NCBI GenBank assembly: GCA_934045075.1
Contig: OW203747.1
Location: 10,002,357 to 10,066,356, forward strand
DNA: 64,000 nucleotides
Reading direction: 5' to 3'
DNA from: Yponomeuta sedellus
Lineage: Eukaryota > Arthropoda > Insecta > Lepidoptera > Yponomeutidae
The notes beneath the pieces are model-generated. The model did no database searches. It saw nothing but the letters and a program-made list of their open reading frames with translations, and had not been told where the DNA came from. This document shows, in pieces, positions 40,030 through 50,005 of the stretch. Position 1 is the first letter of the stretch. Every line of letters starts with the position of its first letter. Position numbers and translations under genes: made by a program.

Positions 40030-40315
40030 TTACCTCGATAATTTCTAACCCTGCCATCATAGAATGAAGTGAAGTAACCTCTGCATCTACGTAATGAGAT
40101 GATCCATACAGCGTCCAGTGGCATCTTCACTCGCACTAGATAGGTGAAGTGAACACTCGGACGCTGCAGTGCCTCGGACATTGTTTTAGATGGTGTAGGC
40201 TGCCTAGCACCTATATCACCCTGACAGCTTAGCCGGCCTAGCCCACAGGAAAGACTAGTCAATACGCGCGGACCCAACAAAGCCGTGGGTTTCATCACGA
40301 AGGTTTCCTTCAAAG
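40030..40315 (-). repeat. SINE-like module E
   Basis: Inverse of the 19.2-kb copy: CATCTACGTAATGAGATGAT, ATACAGCGTCCAGTGGCATC, CACCTATATCACCCTGACAG, CACAGGAAAGACTAGTCAAT. Confidence 0.6.
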
Positions 40316-40484
40316 TAAGTTTGGGGTATTGCGACTACAAATTCGCCAGAATTAATCAAGTCTTATTGGTTCCCTTATGCGTAACCCAGTCCTTCGGATG
40401 CGTGCGATTTGTCCATGTTATACAAGCTTTCACGTTAATTCGGGTATCAATCGCCCGAAATAACTAGCATACCCAGATTGAATA

Positions 40485-40850
40485 TTCTATATAAATAAAA
40501 TTCGAAGTCCTGACTGACTTGACTCACTCATCAACGCCCAGTCCAAGCCGTTGGACCTAGGAAGCTGAAATTTTGCACAGAGAATGTATTATAAAGGCAA
40601 GGAATAAGACTGGATTTTTTGAAATTCAACCCCTAAGGGGGCGAAAAGGGTTGCCAAAATTTGTATGGAAGGTATAAAGAATGTTGTCTAATTTCCTTGA
40701 AACTTTAAACAAATACTCTTCAACATTATTGATTGAACACGTGTTTCGCCGTTTTTCTAAATGTAACCCTTAAGGGAGTGAACGGGGTTGAAAATTTTGT
40801 TCCTTCAATCTTTTCCACGCGAGTCGCGGGCAAAAGCTAGTATTCTTATA
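40485..40850 (+). repeat. repeat G, uninterrupted
   Basis: Reference copy for the split G at 20 kb, ending GCGGGCAAAAGCTAGTA. It has CTAAGGGGGCGAAAAGGG and CTTAAGGGAGTGAACGGGG, two related blocks. Class unknown. Confidence 0.6.
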
Positions 40851-40983
40851 AAATTTCAGCTCTTTGTAATGAAAACAAAATATCGATGGAATCGTGTGGA
40901 TTAGTGTCCACAAATAAACAAGTCTGATTTATACAGGGTGTGATAAAATCTATCTAAAATTCTATCTGACGATCTAAAATCTA

Positions 40984-41205
40984 TCTGACGACCTCTGTGG
41001 CGTAACGGTAGTGCATCTACCTGCCATGCAGGAGGTCCCGGGTTCGAATCCCGGCTGGGAAAAAAAAAAAAAAACCCCAGGTCTTGGATGTTTACATGTT
41101 TGTGATGTCGTTGTTTCTGGTTCCCACGACACAGGGTATCCTAGTGTGGGGCCAGAAGCAATGTATGTGCCTGTATGTAATATGTTAAAAAAAAAAAATG
41201 TTAAA
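40984..41205 (+). repeat. SINE I with tRNA-Gly(GCC)-like head
   Basis: Head GACCTCTGTGGCGTAACGGT, CTACCTGCCATGCAGGAGGT and CCCGGGTTCGAATCCCGGC closely track tRNA-Gly(GCC). A 14-A run follows the head, then the I body and an A-rich end. Box B is perfect. Confidence 0.75.
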
Positions 41206-41424
41206 ATGGACGGTTTATATAGCTGTGCTATGGTAATTTAGCAAGGACATTAGAGGAAGAAAAATATTTATTGAACGCCTCATAGACACACCAGATTTTT
41301 TCAAGGAAAGTAAAATACAGAAAAGAAAGCAGGAATAAAACAAAAGCAGAAAAAAAGAGAAACTACAAATGAATGAAATGAAAACAGATTGCAACGCTAC
41401 ACAGTATGCCGATGCAGCGTTTAA

Positions 41425-41461
41425 GGTGCAAACCCTCAGCTATAAGCTGAGGGTTTGCACC
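41425..41461. repeat. perfect 17-bp hairpin
   Basis: GGTGCAAACCCTCAGCT, loop ATA, exact inverse. Lies 39 bp before the approximate end of a SINE I on the other strand. Confidence 0.7.
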
Positions 41462-41499
41462 CACAACACTGATTTTTAGCGAGGGCCTTACAAACATGA

Positions 41500-41722
41500 T
41501 AAAAAAAACAATAACTTCCACACAACACAATCACTTGACCTGGTCCCAAACTAGGACACCCTGTACTATGGTAACCAGGCAAGGACGTAACAAACATGAA
41601 AATACACCCAGACTGAGGCCACTTGCACAAATGAACAGCGACCCCCCCGCCAAAAACTAAACCCACGGCCTCTGTCTTGGTAGCCAAGCGCCCTAACGGC
41701 TAGACCTACGTGGCAGTCATAA
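41500..41722 (-). repeat. tRNA-headed SINE I (Leu-like head)
   Basis: The minus strand begins GACTGCCACGTAGGTCTAGC, GGCGCTTGGCTACCAAGACA, then a mutated box B (GGGTTTAGTTTTTGG). The body includes TTTGTTACGTCCTTGCCTGG and ACAGGGTGTCCTAGTTTGGG. The Leu-like label is by eye only. Confidence 0.6.
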
Positions 41723-41734
41723 TTATGTATTTTA

Positions 41735-42090
41735 TTTATTTCTGTTGGGAAGATTAACAGCCGCATTACAATTGTACAAAAAATAAATTAATAGCTGAAG
41801 ACAAATTATAAAGCTCCACTTTAAAAAAAAAACAAAACAAAAAACCAAAGATAAAAAAAGAAACATCAACAACATCAACAGACATAGAAAACATGCATCC
41901 GTAAAATACGACATAATGACGTTATTACCAGGCGTATACTTTTTGTTTACAGTAATACTTAGAACGAAACTTAGAAATAAGTAATAATACACACAGATCG
42001 CGACCATTTAGGCAAATATACGGCGCCCCCCAGTGAGAAGCGAACCCAAGACCTCCAACATGTCTTGCCTATTGGCATATTAATGTGATG
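41735..42090 (-). repeat. retroposon tail and a tRNA-like remnant
   Basis: 41735-41780 (TTTCTGTTGGGAAGATTAAC) looks like a LINE tail. 42000-42090 minus reads GGTCTTGGGTTCGCTTCTC (box B-like) before CGCCGTATATTTGCC. Between them is A-rich filler. Confidence 0.35.
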
Positions 42091-42506
42091 ATGCCTTCCA
42101 TGGTGATTTCGGCAACGGCGACCAATTCTGTTTTGTGTTACTGGTGCGTCAATATTTTGTACAATTATGTAAATGGAGTCCTCACATGTGGCACCTGTCT
42201 TCGGACGTTTACTGCTAAAATTGGTTACATTAGTCATGTGAGGTATATTAATACCATTATTACTAGAGCACTTTATTGTTGTCGGCTTTTGTTAAATGCC
42301 CGGTTATATGGGCAATATTCCCGTACACGTTCCATCGCATTTTGGTTTGAATAAGTACCATAAAATGGCGTGAATAGGGATCCTGGGATGAATAATGATG
42401 AAAACGGGATTGAAATCAATGTTAAAATTGTCTATAATTCTATATTAACCACCGATAGTTCAAAACATTTTGGCAAGTTTTGGCAGAAATATGTATGCAA
42501 TTTTGG
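42091..42506. other. unassigned stretch
   Basis: An 89-codon frame (42085-42354) shows no family similarity. Confidence 0.25.
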
Positions 42507-42660
42507 CAGATGTTGCTGCCTGTACGTAATACAGAGAGTATTGTAAAGAGGTTCGAAATTTGAAACCTGAGAATCTGAGGTCAGCGCTTGAAATTGCCAA
42601 TCTGCGGTGGGCACGCTCTGAAAGAAGGCCCGTGCCCTGCAGTGGGACGTTTATAAGCTA
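42507..42660 (+). repeat. T fragment fused to a D fragment
   Basis: 42507-42561 (TGTACGTAATACAGAGAGTA, AGAGGTTCGAAATTT) is T. 42562-42660 (TTGAAATTGCCAATCTGCGG, CCCGTGCCCTGCAGTGGGAC) is D. Confidence 0.55.
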
Positions 42661-42893
42661 CATAAATAAATTTACTGAAGCATATTTGATTTGTGAGCTG
42701 GCAACATTTGTTTGACATTTGTATGGAATTTAAAAAAAAGCGGCTATGAAGTTCTTTTTTAGAAGCCAGTATTTTTAAATGCCCGAGTTTATTGGCAATA
42801 ATTCCGGACGCCTTTCATCGACGTCCTGGGGGCCGATTCTCGCCCATGCGACATTTGTCGAAGAAAGACAAGATAACTTGACTGAGTCATTCA

Positions 42894-43165
42894 TAATGCT
42901 GCGGCCACACTTGAAGGCGAAGATTCGTGTTCGCGTTGTCGCGACAACATTTCGTGTTCGCTCTACGGCGAAGAGCTTGACCACATCATAAGAAGATTTT
43001 GGTCGTTGGGCCATAAACCCCTTTGAAGTGCGGCATTTTACCGACAGCGGCGCGAAGGGTGTTTGTATTCGCGATGATGATTCGCGATAGGGCGAATTTT
43101 TTGGCCAGACATGTCGCGACAACGCAAATCTTCGCGTTATCGCGATAGTGTGGCTGTACCATTAG
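42894..43165. mobile_element. MITE with imperfect long TIRs
   Basis: The left end (GCGGCCACACTTGAAGGCGA, CGCGTTGTCGCGACA) pairs with the right end (TGTCGCGACAACGCAAATCT, TCGCGATAGTGTGGCTGTAC) over about 55 bp. Interior non-coding. TAATG/CATTA at the edges may belong to the TIR. Confidence 0.5.
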
Positions 43166-43167
43166 AC

Positions 43168-43320
43168 ATACATACATACATAACCGCACGCCTGTATCCC
43201 AGAGGGGTGGGCAGAGACCGGGGACTGCCGCTTGCCACGATCCTGACAGATCACCTTCGCTTCATCAACGTTCATAAGTCTTTGCATGCACGCACGCCGG
43301 TTCCGGGTACTTTTTATCAT
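43168..43320 (-). pseudogene. LINE-A 3' end
   Basis: The minus strand encodes NRRACMQRLMNVDEAKVICQ to SAHPSGIQA. The 3' tail is the CATACATACATACATA tract at 43168. The upstream side is cut by the 43345 foldback. Confidence 0.7.
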
Positions 43321-43344
43321 TATTCGTTCATTAGACTCATTAGA

Positions 43345-43595
43345 CATTTATTTTCTCGATTCGAATTCAATGTAGCATGGCGTTCAGAATAGAGATTTTG
43401 GCTGTCGCTCGACTTTTTGCGTAGAATTCCAAGTCATAAGCCTTAGAGTCGTATACGACTTCTCACTTCATTAGCAAATAATTCGAATACGACTCTAACG
43501 GCCTATGACTTGAATTTTACTTGAAAAGTCGAGTTATAGCCAATATCTGTATTCTGAACGGCATGCTAGATTGAATTCGAATGAGAGAATAAATG
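43345..43595. mobile_element. foldback element, about 110-bp arms
   Basis: The left arm (TCGATTCGAATTCAATGTAG, CATGGCGTTCAGAATA, AGAGTCGTATACGACT) pairs with the right arm in inverse. About 20-40 bp at the turn. Non-coding; superfamily unknown. Confidence 0.55.
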
Positions 43596-43629
43596 TATTC
43601 TAATGACTTTGTCGAGTTATCTTTTTATT

Positions 43630-44260
43630 ATTCTTCAGGGTCTATGTTAGTTCACTGTTGTAAATAGACCTCTTCTAATGAACGCCATAGCGCCCTGTCT
43701 TCAGCTTGCCGCATCCAGCATCTGCCGGCAGTTTTTCGCAGATCGTCATCCCACCTAATCGGAGAGCGTCCTAACTCCAACGGTTGTCGGTTCTTCGGCA
43801 GATATGGCCAGCCCACTGCCACTTTAGCTCGCTAATTCTCTGAGCTATGTCAATAACTTTGGTTCTCTGTCGGATGCATTCGTTGCGAATCCTATCCTTC
43901 AGAGAAATTCCGAGCATAGCTCTCTCCATAGCTCGCTGAGCGACTTTGAACTGGTGAACCAGCCCTTTCGTGAGATCCATATCTCGGCTCCATAGGTCAT
44001 CACAGGTTAAACTGATTAAAAACTTTTGTTTTCAAACATTGCGGTATGGATGACGAGAAGACTCGGCGTAGTTTCCCAAACGCTGCCCAGCCCAGCTGGA
44101 TCCTCCTCTTGGCATCCTTCTCGAAATTGTTTTTACTTAACTGTAAAATCTGCCCGAGGTAAGTGTATTCAGAAACGATTTCGAGAAGGTATCCTTATTT
44201 TTATACGACAAATGTCTAAGCCTTTGGCGTCTACGCTTTCAATTCGCATGGGGGAGAATC
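43630..44260 (-). pseudogene. RTE-like LINE, 3' coding part
   Basis: Minus strand at 43980-43771 encodes MDLTKGLVHQFKVAQRAMER, LKDRIRNECIRQRTKV and LKWQWAGHICRRTDNRWS, the region after the RT domain in RTE-type LINEs. The 3' end has the AGTTCACTGTTG...TAG tail. 44010-44260 extends upstream at nucleotide level but is broken by stops. Confidence 0.65.
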
Positions 44261-44672
44261 CGCTCCCAGGTGTGAATAAGTAACAGTCCTACCTTTATGT
44301 CCGTTACAAAAAGAATTAGAATCAAAGAACGGCTTCATTGTCCAGCTTCATAATTAGGTAGTTAACTTTAATTTAAAATTCCTACTATGTGGGTGCTGTT
44401 AATTAGAATGCATGGTTCGTAGCAGTTCATTTTGTAGAAAGAAAAGAGAGTCGGGAATTTTTGTCGATTAAATTGACTGCATTATTGAGTTTGAAAATCG
44501 TGTATTTCTTTCTTCTTTTCTATCAAGTTCCTTTAATTTTATTTTTTACAACATGACTTTTTTGATTTTTATTATAATTATCGTTTATTTATCGAAATTT
44601 ATTTTGTTTTACACTAGAAACACTCACGAGAATTGTACTATTTTAGTGATATTAGGGTTTTTAAAAAAATGC
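44261..44672. other. unassigned AT-rich stretch
   Basis: No element ends or ORFs of note. Confidence 0.25.
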
Positions 44673-44876
44673 TGTCTATCTACGTCCCACTGCAGGGCAC
44701 AGGCTTTCTCTCGAAGAGAGAATATGGTTTTAATCACTACGCGTGCTCAGGGCGGATTGGTAAATACCTACAAGCGCTGGGGTATGTGAACATCTCAGGC
44801 ATCGAATCCATTTTATATACCAATGACTTTGTTTTATGGTGAAATTGTAGTAGCAATTCCACTCGCTAGTGTATGG
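44673..44876 (-). repeat. SINE D
   Basis: TACGTCCCACTGCAGGGCAC, TTTAATCACTACGCGTGCTC, AAGCGCTGGGGTATGTGAAC on the plus strand are the inverse 3' part. 44810-44876 (ACCAATGACTTTGTTTTATG) runs in forward D orientation, so it is rearranged. Confidence 0.55.
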
Positions 44877-45090
44877 AAGTTATTTATTTAATTATTACTA
44901 CGAAAAAAGCGGCTATTTCGAACCTAAGATACCTCTTACTTATATTCGGCATAAATAATGCCTGTTTCCAGATGATTGCCTGATCAGGAAACACCAAAAT
45001 TTGATTACTGATAACGTCAGCAATCCAAGACTGACAAAAGCCCAAATTATAACGCCCAAGTAATAACAGGTGAATTCGATCTGATAAGGT

Positions 45091-45196
45091 GTACCAACCC
45101 GGACTTGGCCCCCGTGGTGGAGTATGGCCTAACCTTCCTGCGATGCAGGAAGAGACCCGTGTCCCAGCAGTGGGGACATACAAGGGTTGATAACGA
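45091..45196 (+). repeat. S5a 3' fragment
   Basis: TACCAACCCGGACTTGGCCC to CATACAAGGGTTGATAACGA; 3' hairpin intact. Confidence 0.75.
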
Positions 45197-45202
45197 AAGT
45201 GT

Positions 45203-45362
45203 TATGGGCGGCTTGATAACTTCTGACAGTAAGGCCCGCCACTGCCTTACAATCCTCCACAAAACCGGACTTGGACTCCGTGGTGGAGTATGGCTTTACC
45301 TTCCTGCGATGTAGGAAGGGACCCGCGCCCCTCGGTGGGGACATAATGGGTTGATGTTGATA
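45203..45362 (+). repeat. S5 fragment with S5a body and S5b-like tail
   Basis: GTTATGGGCGGCTTGATAAC and CCGCCACTGCCTTAC are S5a-like, but the end CCTCGGTGGGGACATAATGG, GTTGATGTTGATA is S5b-like. Either an intermediate subfamily or a recombinant. Confidence 0.65.
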
Positions 45363-45764
45363 AAGATCGCATACCTTATCCGATCGAATTGACCTGTTAT
45401 TACTTAAAAAATATAGAAGACTCGCTCGGAAAGATTGCTGTCCCGTCCGTACGTTGTGATTTGGTCATAAAAAACTTATACAGTACCCCCATAAAAATGT
45501 TTAAAATTTTGTCTTAACTCGTGTAAAATTCAATCTATTTTCTTTTTTATATGCAACAAAGTCTTCTCTATCTATCTAAATAATACCATTACCTTAACAT
45601 AAACTCACGCCCGTACGCCGCAGGGGTAAGCTGTGTCCAGTTCGCTTAAAATGCCACGGAAATTCCCTTCTCTATGCAAAAATGTCAATTTCTCTGTCGA
45701 GCCCGAAATGTCTTGACGCCAGTGTTCTAACTAAGCGACCGCGACCGTGCTGCATCAAAGCAAA
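45363..45764. other. unassigned, with a LINE-A end remnant
   Basis: 45597-45630 (ACATAAACTCACGCCCGTAC) resembles the inverse LINE-A 3' end. Otherwise unassigned. Confidence 0.3.
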
Positions 45765-45767
45765 GCA

Positions 45768-45960
45768 TCTGCTGTGTGGTGTCGGCCTAGAGAATAGCAC
45801 CAATCCAATTCTTCCCGCGGGTGTCGTAAAAGGCGACTAAGGGACACAAACCGGGGGGTGGGAAGCAGCGCCCCCTGCAATACAATTCCACCGAAATGCG
45901 ATCCCCAACCCGCGTTCCCAGCGTGGGGATTATGTGCATTACCCCCTATGATGGCAAAGG
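45768..45960 (+). repeat. SINE C, 5' part
   Basis: GCTGTGTGGTGTCGGCCTAG, CTTCCCGCGGGTGTCGTAAA, AAACCGGGGGGTGGGAAGC and GTGGGGATTATGTGCATTAC. The RTE-like tail is missing. Confidence 0.7.
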
Positions 45961-46169
45961 TTAATACATCATTCATGGGGCATTGTATACGCTTCTATAA
46001 TAAAATCCCTGAAGATATATTAAGCTTGCCTGAAACGCGGTTCAAAAAATGTGTAACGTACACTTTGTGCCAAAAGGGCTACTAAAGCATTAAGGATTGT
46101 TTAGATGACAATAATGTCTGGAATTAAACCCTTAGAATGCATGAGTTCTATGTTTTAAAATAATTATGT

Positions 46170-46212
46170 CGTCCTCAGGCGATACTAGTCCACTGCTGGA
46201 CATAGCCCTCCC
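46170..46212 (-). repeat. C/RTE tail scrap
   Basis: CAGGCGATACTAGTCCACTG, CTGGACATAGCCCTCCC; joins a palindromic AT run TATAATTATTTAAATA. Confidence 0.45.
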
Positions 46213-46279
46213 TTAATTATAATTATTTAAATATAATTATAATTAAATAATTATGTAAACTCTGTTAATTAAGGACTTT

Positions 46280-46418
46280 GAAAAGAATAATTTTGGAGTT
46301 TTTTTTGTAAATTTTTCTTTAAAATGATCTAGATTTTGAAATGGACACTTAGTTTGAATTGTGACGTTCATTAAGCCGCAGCTTCTGCGCTACTTTGAAT
46401 AAAACCTTTTCATTTCAT
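46280..46418 (+). repeat. dispersed repeat X, copy 3
   Basis: AAAATGATCTAGATTTTGAA, GACGTTCATTAAGCCGCAGC, CTACTTTGAATAAAACC; ends TTTCATTTCAT as the other copies do. Confidence 0.6.
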
Positions 46419-46506
46419 ATGATAGCACAACGTGGCGCTCTTCAGAGGAGGGCTATGTTCAGCAGTGGTCTAGTATAGCCTGACGCGGACGAAGACGACG
46501 ACGACG
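46416..46506 (+). repeat. SINE C tail with GAC repeats
   Basis: GATAGCACAACGTGGCGCTC, TGTTCAGCAGTGG and TAGTATAGCCTGACGC, then GACGACGACGACGAC. Only the 3' tail is present. Confidence 0.55.
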
Positions 46507-46639
46507 ACCGCGACTGATATAGAGTCGACCGAGACTTGTCTACAACTGGGTCACATGGCGGTATTGCCGAGATGTGGACGCTAATTTTGACCTATGAGAC
46601 CGAGACATGTCTGGTACCCACGGAGGTGAGGACAGAGTC

Positions 46640-46800
46640 AAGAAAGTCAAAACTTGCATGTTCAGCACACGGGGCTTAGGTACCACTTGCTCTTTCGCTT
46701 CATCGACAAATATGAGTCTTTGCACGCACAGTGCATTCGGTGCACTTTTTATCCTACATTTTCGTGGTACATAAATTATATTGGTCAATATTTTCAATAA
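46640..46800 (-). pseudogene. possible LINE-A remnant
   Basis: The minus strand gives CVQRLIFVDEAKE, similar to CMQRLMNVDEAKV of LINE-A; flanking residues differ strongly. Confidence 0.3.
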
Positions 46801-46812
46801 AGGAAAATTAAA

Positions 46813-47091
46813 GTCGAACAGTGATTGAAGTCAATCTCTCGAGTTAAGCAACCACAGGTCCCTTTACTACAGCTAGTGGCATTTTTTCCGAGAGCTTCCG
46901 TGCTTCGCAAGGCACTTTAAACCGTTGGGGCGATCTATCATGTAATCGGCGGCTTAAAATCTCCTGACAGTAAGGCCCGCCACTGTCTTACAATCCTCCA
47001 CCGTGGTGGAGTATGGCCTAACCTTCCTGCGATGCAGGAAAACAGCTGTGCCCCAGCAGTGGAGACATACAATTTCAAAATTGCCGTGTAT
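46813..47091 (+). repeat. S5a with internal deletions
   Basis: Head partly kept (GTGATTGAAGTCAATCTCTC, GTTAAGCAACCACAGG), but box C is deleted, joining to TCCCTTTACTACAGCTAGTG. Further loss at CCTCCACC-GTGGTGGAG. Tail damaged. Confidence 0.7.
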
Positions 47092-47224
47092 AAAGTATAA
47101 CATTTTCATGAATGTATTGATTTGCAAAGTTGCAATACACTCGCTAATAAGGAAACCACCGTGAGGAAAGCTGAGTGTTAGTCTCGCAGAAAGCATTGTT
47201 GTAATTTGACACAATTAACATAGA

Positions 47225-47545
47225 TATTGATTTAGATAAGTCTGTCTGATACCGGAGTCGCTTGACTGACAGCCGCCCGTCTATCGGCCCTCGGAGGCAA
47301 TTAAAACTTCCGGACGGGCGTCAAATAAATTGAAAAACTTTCACCGATAAGGGCGGCGATTTTTTGTGCAAATTTCGAGGCTCCCTTTGTGACGGGGCTG
47401 ATGTAATCTTTGCCATTATTATCAAACACTGGCTCGTCATGAAAGCCGCTGGGGTCTTTGGGCTTGTGGCGAGCACATGTCAACTCTGCGCGCGCACTAC
47501 AAACCCCAACATTCCTGCATCGCGCAATTTAAGTTTCACGTGACG
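47225..47545. other. unique-looking GC-rich stretch
   Basis: A 60-codon minus frame (47483-47301, TCARHKPKDPSGFHDEPVFD...) is not assignable. GACGGGCG occurs twice in opposite arms (47275-47325), giving local pairing (CGCCCGTC...GACGGGCG). Confidence 0.3.
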
Positions 47546-47557
47546 TACTATAAATAT

Positions 47558-47800
47558 AACTAACAACAGCCCTCCTCGGCCTGGAGGGGGGTCGCTCCCG
47601 ATGTGTGTTTAGTAGGGGTCCTTAGGACCAAAACCAGTCCCAAGGTGGTGTTTAGTGGGTAGGCGCACTTCTTGTGTGTCCCACATTGGCAGCACGGCCG
47701 GATCTGTTTTGCATGAGCTTTCACCACCTCCCTCCCCCGTGTCATCCGGAGGGTGCCCTTGTTAGGGCAAAAAAAACTAACAAAAGTTGGACCGGCCGTC
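47558..47800 (-). repeat. R1-like LINE 3' UTR
   Basis: The minus strand reads GACACGGGGGAGGGAGGTGG, GGTTTTGGTCCTAAGGACCC, ACTAAACACACATCGGGAGC and ends CAGGCCGAGGAGGGCTGTT. I recognise this style from lepidopteran R1-group 3' UTRs. No coding part. Confidence 0.5.
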
Positions 47801-48365
47801 CCCAGGCATACGATCTGCCTGGCGGGAGATTTCCCTTCATAGTGGAAGAGCATGGTCACCCGCTGTTCCCTATAGGTTTATCGAATTCTTATGACATGAA
47901 TGATGCCCTGTTCCAGAGGACGCGTACGTCGGACCATCGACGTTGGACGTCTCAAGTAACGCTGAAAAGACGCAGAAGAGAGGATATGTGCGAGTTTCAG
48001 TCGTGGGTTGGAGGCAGATATAATAGCGTATAAGATAATGACCTGAGCTCTCTGACGAATCGTCTTATTTTCAATCATCATCGACCCATCATGTCCCCAC
48101 CGAAGGGCACGGGTATCTTCCCTAAGGAAGGTATAGGCCATACTCTACCACGGGGACCAAATCCGGATTGGTGGGGGCTTACAAGACTAATGGCTGGTCT
48201 TACTGTCAGAAGTTTTCAAGCCGCCCTCTGACTTGGCTTAACGACTGCCATCTACCGACGGCAGCCGGCACCAACTGCTAAGCGTGCCTTGCAAAGCATG
48301 GAACCGCTCGGGAAAATGCCACTAGAGTTATTCATAGACGGTCACCCATCCATGTACTGAACGCG

Positions 48366-48725
48366 CTCGTCGTCGTCGTCAGGCTATACTAGTCCACTGC
48401 TGGACATAGCCCTCCCCTAAAGAGCGCCACGTTGTGCTATCATAGGGGGTAAAGCCCATAATCCCTACGCTGGGCATGCGGGTTGGGGATCACAGTTCGG
48501 TGGAATTGTACTGCAGGGGGCGCTGCTGCTCACCACCCGGTTTGTGTCCCTTAGACGCCTTTTACGACACCCGCGGGAAGAATTGTAATTGTAATTCTTT
48601 ATTTCGGATAAATATCCATAGATTGTTAGTAAATATGACACTCAGTATAAAACTAAATATGTTAGTGAGAGCAAGAATTGGGTTGGTGCTATTCTCTACG
48701 ACGACACCACACAGCAGCAGCTATG
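48366..48725 (-). repeat. SINE C inserted in S5b, itself interrupted
   Basis: Plus strand: CGTCGTCGTCGTCAGG tail, AGTCCACTGCTGGACATAGC, GGGGATCACAGTTCGG, ACGACACCCGCGGG, then after an 87-bp insert TTGGGTTGGTGCTATTCTC and CACCACACAGCAG. Confidence 0.75.
48586..48672 (-). mobile_element. short retroposon insertion with 8-bp duplication
   Basis: AAGAATTG at 48578-48585 and 48673-48680 flanks 87 bp that disrupt SINE C. Minus strand ends AATAAAGAATTACAATTAC, i.e. a poly(A)-signal-like word near the 3' end of a severely 5'-truncated LINE or SINE. Confidence 0.65.
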
Positions 48726-48999
48726 TTGCTTAATCTTCGTGATCGATTAAGATCACTCAGGCAGTCGGAGCTACGAGCGATTCTTATATTCTTTACTTTA
48801 AAAATAGTACAGGCACATAGGTTGGTAAAACTACAGGCGCTACTGTTTAATAGTTTAACAGCGATTCAATGTGAACCGTGAAAGAGATACCGGGTATAGA
48901 TAGGCCGGAACCCCAGCCGGAGTATTGCCATACAATATCCAAGGCCGTGGTTCAAACGTTGTATGAATATAGGCCCAACGATGCCCAGTAACAGTTATA

Positions 49000-49211
49000 G
49001 TCATCTGTGAAACTCGCTAGTAGTACGACCGACGGACAGCGCGACCCGTCTTTTCCGCGCCCCCTACCCACGCCCTTCCTGCGTGCCCCACGCCTAAGCG
49101 ACGAAACCAGAGGCTTTCATCAGAGACCAACTCGAGGGCCCAATTACCAAAGGCCCTTGACCTTACAAAATTTCCGGCCCTCGGCTTGTAAGCCAGCCAA
49201 TTGTCAAAAGG
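49000..49211 (+). other. weak candidate exon
   Basis: GC-rich sequence with a plus frame open from 49007 and a consensus donor AAAAG|GTAAGTGTC at 49211/49212. Translation (proline/arginine-rich) is not recognisable and the frame opens with GTG. Listed because it is not like any repeat in the window. Confidence 0.25.
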
Positions 49212-49817
49212 TAAGTGTCAAGTCAGAGGCAGGCCGCAGGCTATACCTACTGATTTTCTCGTCGAAATTGCCCCTGTGTTCAGTGACGCGGAAGAATTTA
49301 TTCAGCGCTCACGGGCTTATCGGGGGCTGTGTGAAGGTAAACTATGAAGCCTCGGGCTAAAGCGTCATAAAGCAGGGTTGTTTCGTTGACTTAATTTTTA
49401 CCCGATTGTGGCGGAGATCAAAAGTACGGTTATGGTCTTGTCAGTTCGTATGTGTGTAAAAAAGTATGGCCGGTTCTCTTTTGCCTTATAACTTGCTGAC
49501 CAGCAGTCGGATTTTGATAAATGAAATCTCAATCGATTCGTCGTTGCTGTGCGAGTGACATTAATATCTGTATTAAATTAGTAAACGACAGTGAAAAAAA
49601 AAGACATAAATATTACAAAAAATATATTAAAAAAAGCATTTGCAATGCATAAAATGCTTTTTCAAAGGGAACGAAAAATCACTAAACGGCGGAAAATGCA
49701 GCCGGGTACTTATTATTTCAGTTTATTTTATTGCAAGAAGGAGTGGTTTACACATAGGTAACTGTGTGTATATAGCGAAAGAGGGGGCGGCCAAGGACCA
49801 CTTGGCCTTGGACCACA
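49212..49817. other. unassigned stretch
   Basis: No repeats or ORFs recognised; A-rich tract at 49590-49635. Confidence 0.3.
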
Positions 49818-49854
49818 ACACTTGGCCTCTTGGAAAGACCAAGAGGCCAAGTGT
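49818..49854. repeat. perfect 16-bp hairpin
   Basis: ACACTTGGCCTCTTGG, loop AAAGA, exact inverse. Just upstream, CCAAGGACCACTTGGCCTTGG uses the same words, so several alternative folds are possible. Confidence 0.7.
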
Positions 49855-50005
49855 ATCGGCATTGGCTGGCCACCACCGTCCACCGTTCACCGTGAACCAC
49901 CGTTAGAAGTAGAAATCTGTGGTTGAGGCCCTTTGCTAGGAGGTACCTAAGGGTTTATAGAAAAAGATGTATGTATAATATGTATGCATCTGTGTCGATT
50001 TCGAT

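Larger units (their letters stand above)
48076..48782 (-). repeat. S5b, split by SINE C
   Basis: 48076-48365 covers tail to box C (CATCATGTCCCCACCGAAGG; ACGGTCACCCATCCATGTAC). 48730-48782 holds the rest of the head (GATCACTCAGGCAGTCGGAG, CTACGAGCGATTC). The two halves add up to a full S5b. Confidence 0.75.

Noticed and set aside
40984..41060. Functional tRNA-Gly(GCC)
   Set aside because: Box B is perfect, but an A-run and SINE I body follow directly and the anticodon arm pairs poorly.
47301..47483. 60-codon minus-strand ORF as a host exon
   Set aside because: Non-repetitive, but with no recognisable domain, and I cannot place convincing acceptor and donor sites around it.
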